Below are positions 9,097 to 15,598 of a DNA stretch of 64,000 nt, piece after piece (position 1 is the first letter of the stretch; each line of letters begins with the position of its first letter). The notes below the pieces were generated by a model. That model saw nothing but the letters and a program-made list of their open reading frames with translations. It was not told the origin of the DNA and searched no databases. Source of the stretch: Halanaeroarchaeum sp. HSR-CO (GTDB lineage Archaea > Halobacteriota > Halobacteria > Halobacteriales > Halobacteriaceae); the NCBI RefSeq assembly GCF_024972755.1, contig NZ_CP087724.1, positions 1,798,001 to 1,862,000 on the forward strand, in the 5' to 3' direction. The position numbers and the translations under genes were made by a program.

Positions 9097-9416
9097 TCGT
9101 CCGACTCACCGTAGTAGTCATCCGTCGTCGATGCGGAACTCGCGGCCTGCTGTGCTGCGTACGAGGCGAGGCGTTCATCGTCCCCAATCGCCCAGTAGCG
9201 CCCGTGATGCCGGACGAGTCCGCGATCTTCGAGACGGGAGAGGACGACCCCGACGCTCCCGCGAGGGATATCGGTTGCTTCGTGAATTTCGGTCTGTGTG
9301 AATGCTTGTTCGTTGTTTGTAGCTAAGAATGTGAGAACGATGTGAGGCTGTGTCCCTGCTTTGAGATCCAAAACGTCGTTGGGACCGTTCTCGAAACGAT
9401 CGATCCTGATCGGCAT
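9093..9416 (-). CDS. Winged-helix antitoxin/regulator partner of the MazF-like toxin
   Basis: A 107-residue protein with a MarR/Lrp-type winged helix (FTQTEIHEATDIPRGSV then LSRLEDRGLVRHHGRYW, residues 35-75). An Asp/Ser/Glu-rich tail follows, which could block the toxin as antitoxin tails do. Its promoter region (9417-9484) is AT-rich and backs directly onto the next DUF368-end repeat. It probably represses its own operon; that is inferred from the fold and gene order. Confidence 0.75.
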   Translation of the reverse strand: MPIRIDRFENGPNDVLDLKAGTQPHIVLTFLATNNEQAFTQTEIHEATDIPRGSVGVVLSRLEDRGLVRHHGRYWAIGDDERLASYAAQQAASSASTTDDYYGESDE

Positions 9417-9484
9417 ATGTAATAGATAGTTGTAAAATGTAATAAGTTGTTTGGTGGGGCGCCAAGGAAGACAATAAAGAACTA

Positions 9485-9538
9485 GCGGTGATCGCGGTCC
9501 TCGGACTGCACACGATGACCGACGAGATAACGTACTAG
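9485..9538 (+). repeat. DUF368 3'-end copy R1 (18 codons)
   Basis: Translates in frame to AVIAVLGLHTMTDEITY then stop, against GAVAVLGLDAMTDEITY in the intact gene. It is the closest of the short copies to the parent. It lies between the promoter of the MazF/HTH module and the HicBA module. No start codon or upstream DUF368 sequence remains. Confidence 0.9.
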
Positions 9539-9616
9539 TCTCAATTACTCGAGCGGCCTACAATACTCACGTGATGGGACCGAACACTTTTCTCCCGGTA
9601 TGAGGTAGTATAGTTC

Positions 9617-9895
9617 ATGAGTTCGAAGTCGGACGGGGATGGTGAGGAATATACCGCACCCACCCACATTTCTCTGGAACGCTCTACAGAGGGAGATGTC
9701 TGGCTCGTCCGAGACGAGGAAACTGGTGTTGCAACTGAGGGTGAGACACGCGAAGAGGCCCTCGAAATGCTCGACGACGCTGTTGCGGCCTTCAAAGACG
9801 AGAAGGGACGAGAGCCAACCGACGAGGAATTACGTGACGTAGGAATCGATCCGAGAGAAAATACGAGTGGCAATCTCCCAGACATTCTCAAGTAG
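9617..9895 (+). CDS. hicB: HicB-family antitoxin
   Basis: A 92-residue protein with the partial RNase-H-like HicB core: HISLERSTEGDVWLVRDE, then EGETREEALEMLDDAVAAF, and a charged tail ending near residue 92. HicB binds and neutralises HicA. Antitoxin-before-toxin order is the less common HicB-HicA arrangement. The hicA start follows 8 bases downstream, so the two are co-transcribed. The start is the ATG at 9617, about 80 bases after repeat R1. Confidence 0.85.
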   Translation: MSSKSDGDGEEYTAPTHISLERSTEGDVWLVRDEETGVATEGETREEALEMLDDAVAAFKDEKGREPTDEELRDVGIDPRENTSGNLPDILK

Positions 9896-9903
9896 TTCAA
9901 CGA

Positions 9904-10158
9904 ATGGTGACGAGAGATTTTTCGGGGGACGACGTCGTTTCTGTACTGGTGAATGTAGGAGGATTTCACTGGATCCGTACAACGGGGAGTCATATGATAG
10001 TGAAGTGGACTCCTCCGGAAGACCACGAGACGCCACCGCGTACTGTGAGTGTCCCTCGAAAAGATCGGCTCCGGATTGGGACGTTGCAAAACATCGCTGA
10101 GCAGGCCGGGGCGAAGGACTTCGACGAGTTTTGCCAGTGGATCGATCGAAACCGGTGA
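9904..10158 (+). CDS. hicA: HicA-family mRNA interferase toxin
   Basis: An 84-residue double-stranded-RNA-binding-like toxin. The HicA catalytic region is seen as GGFHWIRTTGSHMIVKW, where His31 of GSHMI is the family's active residue, followed by VSVPRKDRLRIGTLQNIAEQ, the conserved VPxHxxLxxGTLxxI block in which His is replaced by Arg. It is co-transcribed with hicB. About 140 bases follow before DUF368-end copy R2, and nothing recognisable is in them. Confidence 0.87.
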   Translation: MVTRDFSGDDVVSVLVNVGGFHWIRTTGSHMIVKWTPPEDHETPPRTVSVPRKDRLRIGTLQNIAEQAGAKDFDEFCQWIDRNR

Positions 10159-10295
10159 GCACTGTTCGGTATTGACCATCTCGAAGCCACATACCCGTTT
10201 GGCTCGTCCATACCGGTGTCTGGTTGGGGCAATTGCTCGGCCAGTGCACTCGCATTCGGAACACGAACTGGTGCAGAAAGGTAGTGGAATGTTCC

Positions 10296-10478
10296 GTCCA
10301 GACGTTGACGTTCCTCGTCGCGTTGATGATCGGAGCACTCAGGGCCCCGGGCGAGCGAGTCTACGCTGCCACGCCGGAGTGGACTCTCCTGGTCGCAGCG
10401 ATACTTGTCGGGAGGGGGATTCTCGGGGCAGTCGCCGTCCTCGGACTGGACGCGATGACCGACGAGATAACGTCCTGA
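10296..10478 (+). pseudogene. DUF368 C-terminal fragment, repeat copy R2 (61 codons)
   Basis: The longest copy: 183 bases align with the intact gene's last 183 bases without any gap, at roughly 80-85% identity by eye. The translation runs from VQTLTFLVALMIGALR to LGLDAMTDEITS with only a few conservative changes (and one Trp to Arg), so most base changes are silent. That pattern means the copy diverged while under protein-level selection, probably in another genome, before arriving here. An ATG 72 bases upstream would give an 84-residue frame; whether it is translated is unknown. Confidence 0.9.
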
Positions 10479-10498
10479 ATCGTGTGTAAACGGCTCTG

Positions 10499-10894
10499 TC
10501 AATAGGTTTCGACAGTCAGGCCGGGAATTCGTTCGAAGTGATCGACGTTCTTGGTCAGGACGGGTTCGTCGTGAACGACGCCGGTCGCACCGATGATCTC
10601 GTCGCCAGGATCTTGCAAGGCCCGACCGTCTGCGGTAAGCGAGCCAGCGATCCGGCCGGCTTTCCGTGCGATGGCCGGAGTCACGTCGTAGATTGCTTTC
10701 GTTCCGAGGACTGCATCGAGTCTGTCGATTTCCCTTCGGGGTTTCTCGACGTACCCCACACCCCAGTACAGTTCGTAAAGCGTCATCGTCGACAGCCGTT
10801 CGGGAATTCCTTCCTCACGGAGTGTGTCGGCCTTCGCGACCGCCGCGGGGTCGTTGCGCGCGACGTCCTCGACGAACGACGTCTCGAGGATCAT
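10499..10894 (-). CDS. vapC: VapC-family PIN-domain toxin (first copy)
   Basis: A 131-residue PIN-domain ribonuclease. The first acidic motif reads MILETSFVEDV, where nearly all relatives have LDTSF, so the first metal-binding Asp is Glu. The others are visible: Glu in TLYELYWG, Asp in GDEIIGATG, and Asp in KNVDHF. Its stop lies 20 bases after the end of repeat R2, convergent with it. It overlaps its antitoxin gene by ATGA. A diverged remnant of a similar gene sits at 12091-12154. Confidence 0.87.
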   Translation of the reverse strand: MILETSFVEDVARNDPAAVAKADTLREEGIPERLSTMTLYELYWGVGYVEKPRREIDRLDAVLGTKAIYDVTPAIARKAGRIAGSLTADGRALQDPGDEIIGATGVVHDEPVLTKNVDHFERIPGLTVETY

Positions 10895-11124
10895 TCGCTC
10901 AGCCGGTCTTCGGTGTTCGTCGCGTACGATTCATAACTCTCTCGACGGCGCGACCGAATGCGTTCTACCTCCTCGTCCGTGAAGACACCGGCGACGTCAC
11001 TGATCGGTCGGTCACTGGCGAGGCGCGTGACGACCTCCGAAAAGGTCTCCTCCTCGCGTTTTCGTCGCGCCAGAGTCTCGTATGCGTCCTCGGTCAACCG
11101 GACGCTCTTGTAATCGGACCCCAT
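10891..11124 (-). CDS. vapB: VapB-family antitoxin (first copy)
   Basis: A 77-residue antitoxin that starts with a ribbon/AbrB-like segment (YKSVRLTEDAYETLARR), followed by EETFSEVVTRLASDRPI and an Arg/Glu-rich C-terminal toxin-binding tail. This is the common archaeal VapB type beside PIN toxins. It comes first in the operon and overlaps vapC by 4 bases. Autoregulation with VapC is the family norm. The AT-rich promoter at 11125-11160 (tatacacttgtatac) contains a near-palindrome that could be its operator. Confidence 0.85.
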   Translation of the reverse strand: MGSDYKSVRLTEDAYETLARRKREEETFSEVVTRLASDRPISDVAGVFTDEEVERIRSRRRESYESYATNTEDRLSE

Positions 11125-11162
11125 CTGTATACACTTGTATACATCGTTTCATTACATAAGCA
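11125..11162 (-). promoter_or_regulatory. Promoter/operator region of the first vapBC
   Basis: The bases between the vapB start and repeat R3 include ctgtatacacttgtatacat, two gtatac-type half sites 10 bases apart. This is a plausible binding site for the VapBC complex overlapping an AT-rich promoter. It is seen only as sequence symmetry. Confidence 0.4.
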
Positions 11163-11213
11163 TGATGGAGGACGCGGCCAGCATCCGCAACGTTGGTACC
11201 GAGTTGAACCCCT

Positions 11214-11270
11214 CTCGGTGCGCTCGCGGTACTCGGGTTGGACGCGATGATCGACGAGATCACGTACTGA
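11214..11270 (+). repeat. DUF368 3'-end copy R3 (19 codons)
   Basis: Reads in frame LGALAVLGLDAMIDEITY then stop, closely matching LGAVAVLGLDAMTDEITY of the intact gene. The stop codon of the second vapC begins 4 bases further on, on the opposite strand. Confidence 0.88.
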
Positions 11271-11273
11271 GCG

Positions 11274-11687
11274 CTAGTACTCCGCCCAGTCGACCACGTC
11301 GACGTCGGCGATGCGTGAAAACTGTGCGACGTTACCCGTAAGAACCGGGAGTTGCTCCGTGCGCGCAGTCGCTCCGATATAAACGTCGTGCAAGTCGTTG
11401 AGAGAATTGCCGCCCCGACGAAGGCCGTCGATGATTTTCGCGGCAGACAGGGCGACCGGTCGAGACACGGGGACGAGTTCGAAGCGAGCGAGTAATCGTT
11501 CGAGTCCATCGACTGCGGCGCGGTAGCCGTCGGTCCCATCCGCGTATTGTTTCTCGACGCCCAATCTGAGCTCGGTCGCCGTCACTGCACTGATCGCGTG
11601 TCGACCTTCGGCGTCGAGTTTTGCAACGCGTTCGTCGACACCACCACGGTCGATATCGACCACGACCGACGTATCGAGCAGTTTCAC
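11274..11687 (-). CDS. vapC: VapC-family PIN-domain toxin (second copy)
   Basis: A 137-residue PIN-domain ribonuclease with canonical acidic residues: MKLLDTSVVVDI at the N-terminus, Glu in VTATELRLG, Asp in NDLHDVYIGATA, and Asn in TGNVAQF. The start is GTG and overlaps the stop of vapB (GTGA). It differs in sequence from the first VapC, so the two modules are not a recent local duplication. Its 3' end abuts repeat R3. Confidence 0.88.
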   Translation of the reverse strand: MKLLDTSVVVDIDRGGVDERVAKLDAEGRHAISAVTATELRLGVEKQYADGTDGYRAAVDGLERLLARFELVPVSRPVALSAAKIIDGLRRGGNSLNDLHDVYIGATARTEQLPVLTGNVAQFSRIADVDVVDWAEY

Positions 11688-11902
11688 GAGTCGAGGCGCT
11701 CCGCCGTCCCCTCACTCAACCGCGCGATGTCATCGGTGACCGCTTCGTAGGTCGACTCGTCCAATATCTGCTGGCCGGTGACCTCCTGAAGCGTCCCGCC
11801 GGCTTCCAGTTTGGCGGCGATTACTTCGCTGAAACTCCGGTCGCCCTTCTCCCGGACCAACGCTTCGTACACGTCATCCGAGAGGGAGATGTTCTTACTC
11901 AT
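11684..11902 (-). CDS. vapB: VapB-family antitoxin (second copy)
   Basis: A 72-residue antitoxin with the N-terminal KNISLSDDVYEALVREK and RSFSEVIAAKLEAG segments typical of the antitoxins next to archaeal PIN toxins, and an acidic tail. It is first in the operon and overlaps vapC by 4 bases. A TATA-like element lies in the AT-rich bases 11905-11930 upstream. Its sequence differs from the first VapB. Confidence 0.87.
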   Translation of the reverse strand: MSKNISLSDDVYEALVREKGDRSFSEVIAAKLEAGGTLQEVTGQQILDESTYEAVTDDIARLSEGTAERLDS

Positions 11903-12027
11903 ACGTTAGGTATGGGTATGTGTACGTAAAACCGATTCGGTGATCCACTCACACCATGGTACCACCGTTCCTGTAGGCCGTTCTCTGGGCGATCTTACGG
12001 TCGTCAATCACGTGGCTGGCCCCGTCT

Positions 12028-12081
12028 CTAGCGGCCACCGCATCTGGTCGAGACTCTTTGACCGACGAGATCACGTATTGA
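12028..12081 (+). repeat. DUF368 3'-end copy R4 (decayed, 18 codons)
   Basis: The last ten codons read DSLTDEITY then stop, against DAMTDEITY in the parent. Upstream codons (LAATASGR) align only loosely and need a one-codon gap. This copy is more decayed than R1-R3. It is followed within about 10 bases by a VapC remnant on the opposite strand, matching the layout of the R2-vapC and R3-vapC junctions. Confidence 0.78.
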
Positions 12082-12090
12082 ACGCGTCCT

Positions 12091-12154
12091 CGTTCTACCC
12101 AGGACGGGTTCGTCGTGAATGACGCCGGTCGCGCCGATGGGTTCGTCGTCTGGA
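12091..12154 (-). pseudogene. VapC C-terminal remnant
   Basis: On the minus strand the frame reads DEPIGATGVIHDEPVLGR, which matches DEIIGATGVVHDEPVLTK of the first VapC. The nucleotide match is strong over about 45 bases and then fades. No start, antitoxin or N-terminal PIN residues can be found, so this is a dead toxin fragment. Confidence 0.8.
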
Positions 12155-12304
12155 GCCCCACGGCGAGATTGCACACAAGCCTGTTCCATACCCGCGAGAG
12201 GGATGGTGTGGTAAACACACGTCGGCGAAATCCGTTCTTACTCGTGCATAGATCATCGAACCAACAAGGGGAATTTTGGTGTTCGAGACCACAGATTCAG
12301 GTCC

Positions 12305-12478
12305 ATGAGATCCATCCGGGCCGTCCCGATTCTTCGCGGGATATTCGGACGGTCGGAGCCAGACGAGACTCCATTTCAATGCGCGAGTTGTGGGACGCAA
12401 CTCGCCGTTCGCTACCAGCAATGCCCGGAGTGCGGGAGTTTCTCCATCGACCGGGCCGATTGGCTAGACGGTGAGTGA
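12305..12478 (+). CDS. Small double-CxxC zinc-ribbon protein, 57 aa
   Basis: A 57-codon frame from ATG at 12305. It encodes a basic N-terminus followed by FQCASCGTQLAVRYQQCPEC and GSFSIDRADW: two CxxC pairs about 14 residues apart, a classic zinc ribbon of the small archaeal CPxCG type. Such proteins are common in haloarchaea and mostly uncharacterised. It lies between the VapC remnant and repeat R5. Conserved cysteine spacing supports a real protein. Confidence 0.65.
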   Translation: MRSIRAVPILRGIFGRSEPDETPFQCASCGTQLAVRYQQCPECGSFSIDRADWLDGE

Positions 12479-12497
12479 ACGGCCCTGCACCGCCCGC

Positions 12498-12572
12498 GTG
12501 CTCGGCTGGGGCGTCCACGAGGTAACCGTGGTTCTCGAGCGGGACGTAGCGGCCGACGAGATACCGTACTGA
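12498..12572 (+). repeat. DUF368 3'-end copy R5 (most decayed, 25 codons)
   Basis: The in-frame translation LGWGVHEVTVVLERDVAADE then IPY and stop aligns without gaps to IGWGVLGAVAVLGLDAMTDE then ITY. About half the residues match. It is the farthest and most diverged copy from the parent gene, as expected if new units are inserted next to the parent and older ones move outward. Confidence 0.7.
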
Positions 12573-12689
12573 GCCAGTCGACGGCAGAGAGGAGATGTTG
12601 GGGACAGGGCAGAAGGAACGAGGAGGAAGGAATCTGGATTGGGTGACACGGTCCTCGTTGAGCGGCGACGCCGGGTGATCGCCCAACGC

Positions 12690-12827
12690 TCAGGCGACCG
12701 CCCGCCGTCGGATATCGACGCGATGGCGTTCTTTGCGGGCGTGGCGCTCGAGGGCGTCGGCGGCCGCCTCCTGATCGCTATCCTGGTACCGCCACGAACA
12801 GTCGGTACAGGTTGCAAGCCATTGCAT
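12690..12827 (-). CDS. Small Cys/His-containing hypothetical protein, 45 aa
   Basis: A minus-strand frame of 45 codons begins MQWLATCTDCSWRYQ and continues with an Ala-rich helix and ALERHARKERHRVD. A CxxC pair followed by a helix with spaced His residues resembles small haloarchaeal zinc-binding proteins. No partner gene is adjacent. I cannot name a family, and codon bias in GC-rich DNA makes short frames easy to find. Confidence 0.45.
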   Translation of the reverse strand: MQWLATCTDCSWRYQDSDQEAAADALERHARKERHRVDIRRRAVA

Positions 12828-13063
12828 GGGTGTTTGGGTTCGTCCTGGGGGAAGGGTGGTCGTCGCCACGATGCGATTGGGGAGTGGAGCCGATCGTCTC
12901 CCACAGGTGGTAGTTGTTCACCCATGTGGATAAATCGCATCCTACCGTGGTGAAAGTGAAACTGTCACGGACGGGTCGTCACGCGGGCGTTCACCCACCC
13001 TCGCTATCCCATAGAATCGATCATCGGGGCCACATTTTTGCGGCTCTCTCGCGAAGACCGGAC

Positions 13064-13273
13064 ATGGTCATCTCGGACGAACCGCTCTGGGGCGACGCCG
13101 TCGAGGACTTCGTTCAGGAGTACGACGATGTCATCGTGTACGGCGACAGAGAGGGCGAGACCGTCCTCCACGAGGGAGGGGGCCGGATCCTCGCGAACGG
13201 CTGGGTGATGCTTCCGACGGACCGACTGCTGTCGCCGGATGCGGTCCACGATATCGATACGGGACCTCGCTAA
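13064..13273 (+). CDS. Small acidic hypothetical protein, 69 aa
   Basis: A 69-codon frame from ATG at 13064 encodes an acidic protein (EPLWGDAVEDFVQEYDDV, later GGGRILANGWVMLPTDRLL). Codon use is GC-rich like its surroundings. It ends 48 bases before the nucleotidyltransferase gene and has no recognisable domain. The long in-frame extension upstream of this ATG looks non-coding. Confidence 0.5.
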   Translation: MVISDEPLWGDAVEDFVQEYDDVIVYGDREGETVLHEGGGRILANGWVMLPTDRLLSPDAVHDIDTGPR

Positions 13274-13287
13274 GCCCACCCGTCGCC

Positions 13288-13300
13288 CAGTATTTATCCC
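13288..13300 (+). promoter_or_regulatory. TATA box of the nucleotidyltransferase gene
   Basis: The bases cagtatttatccc place an archaeal TATA element about 28 bases before the ATG at 13322. That spacing predicts a leaderless transcript, and it supports choosing that ATG. Confidence 0.55.
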
Positions 13301-13321
13301 AGCATCCATCGAACTATCACC

Positions 13322-13924
13322 ATGGGTGGCATCGAAATCCGCGACGGAACGCTGGTGGTCGAGCGCGAACCGAACCAGCTGGACGCGCTGGCAATCGAAT
13401 TCTCGGATATCCTCGATACGTTCGATATCGCCCACGTCTACGTCTCGGGATACGTCTCCATACTCGCAGGACGCGCACGTTCGACGGAAGATGTCGACGT
13501 TCTCATCGAAGAGATCGACGAAGGAACCGCGAGCGAACTCGCAGATGAGTTGGCCACGCTCGACTTCTGGGGGCCGGCGATGCCACTGTCCTCCATGTAT
13601 GAAATGCTCGAGCGGGGAGACAACATCTGGGTGGCGAGAGACGATCAGGTCACACCACACCTAGAGGTGAAATTCGTCCACGACGAATTCGATCGGGCTT
13701 CCCTGGCAAACGCGATGCGGGCAACGATCGGAAATGAGAGCGTCCCGATCGGTCCGCTGGAGCTCCAGATCGCCTACAAACTTTACCTTGGTGCCCGCAA
13801 AGACGTCGAAGACGCGGTGCACCTCTATACCCTCTTCGAGGAAAGCCTTAGTGTCGGTCGGCTCGAACGATGGGTGTCACGACTCGACGTGAAAGACGAC
13901 TATGAGCGACTCAAACGTGCGTGA
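13322..13924 (+). CDS. Nucleotidyltransferase-fold protein (AbiEii/DUF6036-like, putative toxin)
   Basis: A 200-residue protein. VSGYVSILAGRARSTEDVDV near residue 42 has the Ser/Gly turn and D-x-D of the DNA polymerase beta-type nucleotidyltransferase fold, and YKLYLGARKDVEDAVHL near 155 matches the helical C-terminal block of AbiEii-like enzymes. Relatives act as toxins or abortive-infection factors that add nucleotides to tRNA. Activity here is inferred. A small helical protein overlaps its 3' end by 23 bases, and the gene lies beside the toxin-antitoxin array. Confidence 0.65.
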   Translation: MGGIEIRDGTLVVEREPNQLDALAIEFSDILDTFDIAHVYVSGYVSILAGRARSTEDVDVLIEEIDEGTASELADELATLDFWGPAMPLSSMYEMLERGDNIWVARDDQVTPHLEVKFVHDEFDRASLANAMRATIGNESVPIGPLELQIAYKLYLGARKDVEDAVHLYTLFEESLSVGRLERWVSRLDVKDDYERLKRA

Positions 13925-14159
13925 GGAACTCGACGAGAAGCACGAAGAGGATCGCGAGCGACGGCTCGAAGCGGTCAAACGGTGGGTCGAATACATCGAA
14001 TCTGCGCCACCCGAGACGTGGGGCCCACAGCAGAATGCGGTCGTCGACGGACAGTTGGAGGCCGCACAAAACGCCGGGATTTCGGCCGCACACCGAAAAC
14101 GGGTCGAAGACGCGGCATCGAGAATTCTCGATGCAAATACCGACGGAAATGACCGCTGA
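13902..14159 (+). CDS. Small charged helical protein, possible partner of the nucleotidyltransferase
   Basis: An 85-residue protein, nearly all predicted helix and highly charged (REELDEKHEEDRERRLEAVK), with a middle PPETWGPQQNAVVDGQLEAA. It overlaps the end of the nucleotidyltransferase gene by 23 bases, so the two are co-translated. I find no known domain. An antitoxin role is a guess from gene order and size only. Confidence 0.6.
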   Translation: MSDSNVREELDEKHEEDRERRLEAVKRWVEYIESAPPETWGPQQNAVVDGQLEAAQNAGISAAHRKRVEDAASRILDANTDGNDR

Positions 14160-14218
14160 AGCAAAGTTCTCCGGTCGCCTTACACTCGCCCCGTTAGACA
14201 GATCACTGAACGCTTCAG

Positions 14219-14632
14219 TCAGTCGTTGGCATCGCTGTCGTACATCGCCTCGAAGCGCTGCTCGCCGCGGATCAACTCGTCGACCCCCTGGGAGAGCACC
14301 ACCTCGCCGAAGACTGTCGCGCGGTAGTAGGTGTACAGGCCGTCCTGGCCCCGCTCGGTCCGCTGTCGTTTCTCGACGAGTCCCACGTCCAGGAGCGTGT
14401 TTAGGTGGTAGTGGAGCGTGCTGTCGTCGACGTCGAGACGAGAAACGAGTTCCGTGGGGCTCATCGGCCCGGCGTGAACGAGGCGATAGAGGATCTCGTA
14501 ACGCGTCCGGTGGCCGATGGCGGCGTGCATGTCGAGGTACTCGTCGAGCGAGAGGACGCTGTCCTCCGGGAGCAGGTCCGCCGGGTCGGCGGGGAACTCC
14601 CCGTTCGACGGCCGCGGTTGATTCGTCGCCAT
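14219..14632 (-). CDS. ArsR-type winged-helix transcription regulator
   Basis: A 137-residue protein with a winged helix at about residues 30-100: AIGHRTRYEILYRLVHAGPM, then PTELVSRLDVDDSTLHYHL and LVEKRQRTERGQDGLYTYY. This is the ArsR/HTH_20 class frequent in haloarchaea. I start at the ATG of MATNQPRPS because upstream residues run through the AT-rich promoter region shared with the divergent 14731 gene. The target is unknown; the adjacent divergent gene is a natural candidate. Confidence 0.78.
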   Translation of the reverse strand: MATNQPRPSNGEFPADPADLLPEDSVLSLDEYLDMHAAIGHRTRYEILYRLVHAGPMSPTELVSRLDVDDSTLHYHLNTLLDVGLVEKRQRTERGQDGLYTYYRATVFGEVVLSQGVDELIRGEQRFEAMYDSDAND

Positions 14633-14730
14633 CACGTGTCGGGATACGCACAGTGAATACTTAGTCCTTCTCGAGCCAGGAACTTTCGAAAACACCCCTC
14701 TTTAAGAATGTAGCGCGCGGGATGTTGCAT

Positions 14731-15351
14731 ATGTCGGCGTCCATCACGCGGGACCTGATCGCGGACCGACTGGGTGACGTCCAGTACGACCGGTTTCTGT
14801 TCTATATAATGGGTCCGTACAAGTCGTTCGACCTGAATTACGTCCTCGGCGAGGAGGAACGCCGACGGATCGACGTCGAGGACCTCCCTGGCCCGTTGCG
14901 CGCACTCTTTCGGAACGAGGGCAATATCGACGAGGCCCACGCGCTCCTCCGGCGGGTGCAGGGGGCACTTCGCGACGACCCGGGCGTGAACGCCTTTCTG
15001 GCCGTCGACGTGGACGTTGACGTCGATGACGTGGACGCGGTAACCCAGAGCATCGAGTTCACCCGCTGTAGCAACGCGACGGCGTTCGTGGTCCCGTTCC
15101 TCGGGCACAACTTCGGCGTCGGCGAGGAGGCGGGGAGCATCCTGGAGACACTCGCCGAATCCCACGGCGAACGCCTGGTTTTCGTCCACGAGGACGACGT
15201 GACCAGTGCGATGATCCGGTCGGCATCGGTCCGCTGGGACCTCCGCGTCGAGACCTACGGGTCGGAGGTGGAACTCGTCGAGACGCTCCGGCGGTTCGCC
15301 GCCGAGATCATGCACCGCGAACGGCGCGGCGACCTCGCCCGACTGGATTGA
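14731..15351 (+). CDS. Conserved haloarchaeal protein (DUF7509-like)
   Basis: A 206-residue protein without membrane segments. It resembles a haloarchaeal family I recall as DUF7509: FLFYIMGPYKSFDLNYVL near the N-terminus, ARLRRVQG-like LLRRVQGALRDDPGVNAFLA, and a C-terminal half that looks like a TIR/nucleoside-binding alpha/beta fold (ATAFVVPFLGHNFGVGEEAG). A TATA-like tctttaagaa lies about 27 bases before the ATG at 14731, preferred over the ATG at 14722. Its function is not known. It is divergent from an HTH regulator. Confidence 0.65.
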   Translation: MSASITRDLIADRLGDVQYDRFLFYIMGPYKSFDLNYVLGEEERRRIDVEDLPGPLRALFRNEGNIDEAHALLRRVQGALRDDPGVNAFLAVDVDVDVDDVDAVTQSIEFTRCSNATAFVVPFLGHNFGVGEEAGSILETLAESHGERLVFVHEDDVTSAMIRSASVRWDLRVETYGSEVELVETLRRFAAEIMHRERRGDLARLD

Positions 15352-15598
15352 TAGGGCGGTAATTTACGCGCGATAGGACCAGCAGACCCGTCTTGCCCGA
15401 CCGCCAGGGTCGTCAGCGAGAACGGGAATTTTATCTCACTCTCGTCGGGCCAGGGAACGTCCTCCGCCAGTGAACATCGATGATGTGGGGAGAAACGATC
15501 CGTCTCGGTGGTCGGCGAGAATAGTACGCCCCGTCGAACAGACGGGAAGCGGTGCACAAGAAGAAAGCCTTTGTCGGTGTGTCCCCGCAGAACGTGGT

